From positions 124,001 through 188,000 of the forward strand of contig NZ_JAUSWY010000001.1 in assembly GCF_030815585.1 (NCBI RefSeq): a stretch of DNA of 64,000 nt. The letters are read 5' to 3'. Below, one piece after another: positions 61,096 to 64,000 of this stretch. The notes under the pieces are model-generated. The model saw only the letters and a program-made list of their open reading frames with translations. It was not told the origin of the DNA and did no database searches. Source of the stretch: Arthrobacter pascens (GTDB lineage: Bacteria; Actinomycetota; Actinomycetes; Actinomycetales; Micrococcaceae). The translations under genes were made by a program, and so were the position numbers. Position 1 is the stretch's first letter. Each line of letters begins with the position of its first letter.

Positions 61096-61353
61096 GCCTC
61101 TATTAAGGCCTGTCTTTACAGAGTTGTCACGCTGGCCACCGGCTGGCGTCAAATTGCAGAGGTCCTTCGTTGCAATCCCCGAGGCACCAACGAAGGCCGT
61201 TACGGACACTCGGTCTTGCCAAAATCCTTGGACTGCCTTGACTGGAACTTGAGCAACTGTCGCCACACTCGAAGTGAACGGTTCGAAGAAGAGCTGGTCG
61301 GCTTGCTTGGGGACGGTCTGAGGACGGTGCAGGGTCTTATGTGGAGAATTCAA

Positions 61354-61626
61354 ATGGGGCGGGACCCGGTGCCCGTCGCGTCGGGACTGCGCGAGCTGAT
61401 GAAGCAGACCCCGGAGTACAAACGGCGAGCCCTTCTCTACTGGAAGCACTCGTGGAAGGTTCGAACCCTTTCCAGGGCACTGGCCAAAGCCCTGGACGAG
61501 TGCGTCCAGGCATCCACATGGCCTGGCGAGCGGCTCCAAGTCAGCCTCCACATGTCAGGACAGGTGGAACAGATCACCCGGCGCCTTCAGCTTGAAACCA
61601 AGGCGTACGCCCGCATCTGCGCGTGA
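61354..61626 (+). CDS. Possible small protein gene containing an RNA-like structure
   Basis: A 90-residue frame (MGRDPVPVASGLRELMKQTP ... KAYARICA) with GGAGAA 7 bases before ATG 61354; ATG 61339 is an alternative. Its third positions are less G/C-rich than in neighbours, so it may be foreign or non-coding. The 70-nt structured element at 61440-61509 lies inside it. I do not recognise the product. Confidence 0.35.
   Translation: MGRDPVPVASGLRELMKQTPEYKRRALLYWKHSWKVRTLSRALAKALDECVQASTWPGERLQVSLHMSGQVEQITRRLQLETKAYARICA
61440..61509. other. 70-nt nested palindrome with a tRNA-like shape
   Basis: CTGGA plus GCACTCGT (61440-61453) pairs with ACGAGTGC plus TCCAG (61496-61509), leaving one mismatch. 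Inside, CCAGGGC (61472-61478) pairs with GCCCTGG (61489-61495), and GGAAGGTTCGAACCCTTTCC (61454-61473) holds a self-complementary GGTTCGAACC. The parts stack into a compact folded RNA or cruciform. It reads similarly on both strands. Confidence 0.5.
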
Positions 61627-61963
61627 TCCATAAGCGCAGGAGCGCGCGCTAAAGACTGGACGCCTCCCACGAAGTATCCACATTGCGGTGATGACACCAT
61701 TCCATGCCGGAAACTTTGCATGCGACACTTGGGGACAATCGAGTGGCTGGGGGGATACCAAGTCAGGAGATTGCCGTGTGTTGGAAGCCAGCATTAATGA
61801 TGACTGCTGCAGGTGGAACCACTGTCTCAGGTGAGGCTCCTACAACGCCCCGAGCCCGGCCGGGAGGTGAACTCCCGCCCGTCCGAAGAACGCCTTCTTC
61901 ATACCTGATTCGTTCGCTCAGCCAGCGGCCGGTCACGCCGCCACTGAAGAAGGCGAGCGGATC
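61627..61963. other. Intergenic stretch with no recognised gene
   Basis: About 340 bp with lower coding signal than its surroundings. The only structure seen is a short hairpin CGGGAG-gtgaa-CTCCCG (61861-61877). No promoter or gene I would call. Confidence 0.5.
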
Positions 61964-62077
61964 ATGTATATAGGGTGGGCGTACCTCATAGCGGGCCTCA
62001 TAACCATGGATACGCTTCTCGTGGTTTTGTGGCTAATGGACAAGGACTGGCCCTGGCCAAAGCGCTGGAAGAAATAA
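61964..62077 (+). CDS. Very small membrane protein (37 residues)
   Basis: ATG 61964 to TAA 62077 encodes one hydrophobic helix (YIGWAYLIAGLITMDTLLVV) followed by a basic, Trp-rich tail (DKDWPWPKRWKK). An AAGGCGAG site lies 6 bases upstream. The pattern of helix plus positive tail is typical of real small membrane proteins. The stop is 23 bp before the end of the convergent GNAT gene. Confidence 0.45.
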   Translation: MYIGWAYLIAGLITMDTLLVVLWLMDKDWPWPKRWKK

Positions 62078-62099
62078 CCTCAAGGAGCACCCCGAACGC

Positions 62100-62672
62100 T
62101 CAGCGCAGGTCAAGGCGCATGAGCACGCGCGGGAAGCCATTGAGCACCGAGTCTGTATCGGCGGCCTTAACGAACCCGGCCCGTTCGAAGAGCTTGCGGG
62201 TACCCACATAGGCCATGGTGAGGTCGACTTTGCTGCCGCCGTTGTCCACCGGGTAGCCCTCGATGGCAGGCGCGCCGTACGTGCGGGCCAGGCCGACGGC
62301 ACCGTTCAGCAAGTGATGGGAAATTCCCCTGCCGCGATGCCCGGGCCGGACCCGGATGCACCACACCGACCACACGTCGAGATCATCCACGTGCGGAATC
62401 TTGCGGTTGCGGGCGAAACTGGTGTCAGAACGCGGATGGACCGCCGCCCAGCCCACCACTTCGTCGCCGTCGTAAGCAAGGACCCCGGGCGGCGGATCCT
62501 GCCCCACCAGTTGCTTCACCAAGTCTCCGCGGGCGGTCCCGCGCAACTCCAGGTTTTGCTTGGAAGGGATACGGTAGCTCAGGCACCAGCACACGTTGGC
62601 ATCGGGCCGCATGGGGCCAACCACCGCCTTCACGTCCAAGAACAGCGTTGCGGGCCGGATCTCGATCGCCAT
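62100..62672 (-). CDS. GNAT-family N-acetyltransferase
   Basis: 190 residues. The acetyl-CoA loop motif A is VRPGHRGRGISHHLLNGAV; motif B-like AYVGTRKLFERAGFVKA follows. N-terminal MAIEIRPATLFLDVKAVVGP. The substrate is unknown. Start ATG 62672. Confidence 0.9.
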   Translation of the reverse strand: MAIEIRPATLFLDVKAVVGPMRPDANVCWCLSYRIPSKQNLELRGTARGDLVKQLVGQDPPPGVLAYDGDEVVGWAAVHPRSDTSFARNRKIPHVDDLDVWSVWCIRVRPGHRGRGISHHLLNGAVGLARTYGAPAIEGYPVDNGGSKVDLTMAYVGTRKLFERAGFVKAADTDSVLNGFPRVLMRLDLR

Positions 62673-62799
62673 GCCGCTATCCTGTCACCGCCGCCCGGCA
62701 CCCACAACGGACACCAAACGCATGGCCGTTATTGACTTGCTCATTGTGGAATGCAGGCTCCAGGAAGAAGGAGCGGGGCCCTGACCACGTGGGCCCGGC

Positions 62800-63018
62800 T
62801 CAGGCTTTGGGTGTGAGCCCGTACTCTTCCGGCGGTGTCCGCATTTGGATGGTGCGCCAAACGCCATCGGTCACTCGTACCGTGAGGTGGTTCCCGACAA
62901 TAGCTACCTCCCCTTGAGGGATTGCGAAGGGGTCCAGTCCGTTGGCGTAGATCCAGTTCATTGACTGGCTGTGGAGGGCGTTGCCATGCGGGTAGTCGCG
63001 AAGGTCAATTGAAGGCAT
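62800..63018 (-). CDS. Small hypothetical protein
   Basis: 72 residues from ATG 63018 (MPSIDLRDYPHGNALHSQSMNWIYANGLDPF), ending EYGLTPKA. Compact and not obviously transmembrane; no family recognised. A longer start at 63030 is possible. The codon use looks coding, but the ribosome site is weak. Confidence 0.5.
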   Translation of the reverse strand: MPSIDLRDYPHGNALHSQSMNWIYANGLDPFAIPQGEVAIVGNHLTVRVTDGVWRTIQMRTPPEEYGLTPKA

Positions 63019-63269
63019 GAGGAGAACCATTTCGTCGGCGAGGCTAGCTGGTACCTACGAGAACCGCCGGACGAACGGAACATGACGCGAATACGTCCGG
63101 ATTTTCCGAACTACGTCTCCTCAAACGCCCAGCCCAGGGAAGCCACCCCACCGCCAGCCTGATTATCTCACCACCAACCGTACGGGATTGCCCGGGCAAG
63201 TTCCCATATATGTCGGGAAAGGCCAGGCCCGGCCTGATCGGGGCGCCGGGGGTGGGAGGAGCGGGACTC

Positions 63270-63749
63270 TCAGACGCCCAGTGCTTCCTTGAGTGCCGCC
63301 ACGTGGCCCTGGGCCTTGACCTGGTATTGGGCCAGTGTGACCTTGCCTTCGGGGTCCAGCACCACGGTGGAGCGGACGATTCCCTCGGTGATCTCACCGT
63401 TGACCAGCTTCTCGCCCCATGCGCCGTAGGCCAGCGCCACGGAGTGGTCCTCGTCAGCGAGCAGAGGGAACGTGAGCGCAAAGTCGCCCGTGAAGTTGGC
63501 CAGCTTTTCCGGGGCGTCGGGGGAGACCCCCAGGACCTCGTAGCCGGAGCCCTGCAGCGAGGCAAGGTTGTCGCGGAAGTCGCAGGCCTCCGTGGTGCAG
63601 CCAGGGGTGGCGGCCTCCGGGTAGAAGTACACAATGACGTTCTTGCCGCGGTAATCGGCCAGGGAGGTCTTCTTTCCTCGGGCGTCCTGCAGGGTGAAAT
63701 CAGGGGCATGGGTTCCGGGCTGAAGTTTGGTGGTCAGTTGGGGGCTCAT
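63270..63749 (-). CDS. bcp: Thiol peroxidase / peroxiredoxin Bcp
   Basis: 159 residues. Thioredoxin-like peroxiredoxin with the peroxidatic Cys in YPEAATPGCTTEACDFRD (Cys in PGCT; a resolving Cys five residues later) and the Q-type layout of the BCP/PrxQ subfamily. It reduces hydroperoxides with thioredoxin. Start ATG 63749. Confidence 0.95.
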   Translation of the reverse strand: MSPQLTTKLQPGTHAPDFTLQDARGKKTSLADYRGKNVIVYFYPEAATPGCTTEACDFRDNLASLQGSGYEVLGVSPDAPEKLANFTGDFALTFPLLADEDHSVALAYGAWGEKLVNGEITEGIVRSTVVLDPEGKVTLAQYQVKAQGHVAALKEALGV

Positions 63750-63901
63750 GGCAAATTCCTTCGGGAGACTCTGGGTGGATCAGGCAAACAGGTCAAACTA
63801 AAAGATCAAGTGAAGCGGCTGCCCGCTCTAGGGACAACTCCGGCGTCATACGCTGTATTCCGCCGGGCCGCGAACGGTGGCACTCGACGCCGATGGGCCC
63901 C

Positions 63902-64000
63902 TCAGACCCCGCCGCGGCGGATCAGTTTGCCGCCGGGTGTCTGGCCGTCCACCACGTTGCCGCGCAGGTAAGTCCTGCGGACGACGCCGGAGAGCGCCTT
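63902..64000 (-). CDS. allB: Allantoinase, C-terminal end (partial, cut by window edge)
   Basis: The last 32 codons (SGVVRRTYLRGNVVDGQTPG) match the C-terminal strand of allantoinase/dihydroorotase-family amidohydrolases, where a VVRRTWLRG-type segment is typical of AllB. The gene continues outside the window. It would act on the allantoin made by UraH/UraD, encoded at 56-57 kb. The assignment rests on a short segment. Confidence 0.5.
   Translation of the reverse strand, partial: KALSGVVRRTYLRGNVVDGQTPGGKLIRRGGV

Noticed and set aside
61264..61284. A LexA/SOS box (TCGAA...TTCGA)
   Set aside because: The spacing between arms does not match the actinobacterial SOS box (CGAAC-n4-GTTCG).
61440..61509. 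A tRNA gene suggested by GGTTCGAACC and a 7-8 bp outer stem
   Set aside because: There is no D-arm or anticodon arm of normal size, and the outer stem is too long; it was kept only as a structured element.
60538..61626. A single long plus-strand frame of 362 codons over the phosphatase gene
   Set aside because: Most of it is the shadow of the REC-PP2C gene on the other strand; only the last 90 codons have an independent start signal.
62721..62784. A tiny plus-strand ORF (MAVIDLLIVE...)
   Set aside because: It has no ribosome site and sits in the upstream region of the GNAT gene; no support.

Overview
The window is high-GC actinobacterial DNA whose gene content fits the Micrococcaceae, probably Arthrobacter or Pseudarthrobacter. 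This is inferred from protein content: a 13E12-type DUF222/HNH protein, ECF sigma/anti-sigma pairs, DUF3073, DUF1206, a WXG100 protein, an HspR-type operator at clpB and a GlnR-type operator at amt. I see no rRNA, convincing tRNA or CRISPR array. The region is mostly chromosomal housekeeping and accessory genes in short operons. The only complete mobile element is one IS256-family insertion.

Layout. 1-2.4 kb: an orphan histidine-kinase-type ATPase domain and an ammonium transporter. 2.5-5.6 kb: a DUF222/HNH gene split by an IS256 element. 5.6-12 kb: a SWIM/SNF2 helicase and a three-gene ABC-2 exporter. 12-21 kb: a DMP19 protein, a sigma factor flanked by two Ala/Pro-rich membrane proteins, a SigL-like ECF sigma/anti-sigma pair divergent from a lipoprotein, a DUF1206 protein, and a WXG100 protein with a small partner gene. 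21-27 kb: trmB, two MFS exporters, soxR, and small enzymes. 27-34 kb: a DEAD-box helicase with a structured leader, a metallo-beta-lactamase-fold hydrolase, an aldo/keto reductase, a kinase, an SMR pair behind a guanidine-III riboswitch, and ferritin. 34-42.6 kb: a WYL regulator with its operator, trpF, a DUF4031-HD protein, a two-component system and a FAD oxidoreductase. 42.7-46 kb: a TOBE regulator plus modABC. 46-52 kb: a frameshifted lipoprotein, an unexplained strong promoter, clpB and small proteins. 52-57 kb: purF-purM and uraD-uraH. 57-61 kb: a translationally coupled operon of REC-PP2C phosphatase, cellulose-synthase-like glycosyltransferase, STAS antagonist and RsbW-like ATPase. 61-64 kb: small ORFs, a structured 70-nt element, a GNAT acetyltransferase, peroxiredoxin bcp and the end of a probable allantoinase gene.

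Working links. The REC-PP2C/GT2/STAS/ATPase operon looks like a polysaccharide synthase placed inside a partner-switching circuit. The SigL-like factor probably transcribes both its own operon and the divergent lipoprotein, because both directions carry the same promoter pattern (TGAAC, 16 bp, CGTCGTA). SoxR probably controls the adjacent MFS pump through a near-ideal operator that also makes the pump mRNA leaderless. The guanidine-III riboswitch identifies the SMR pair as guanidinium exporters. The ureide genes at 56-57 kb and the allantoinase fragment at the right edge belong to one purine-degradation pathway but are separated by unrelated genes.

Two families of intergenic palindromes (repeats at 9.2 and 12.9 kb; and at 25.8, 46.7 and 56.2 kb, with structurally similar ones at 27.3 and 29.6 kb) lie mostly at gene ends. 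They probably act as terminators or REP-like elements.
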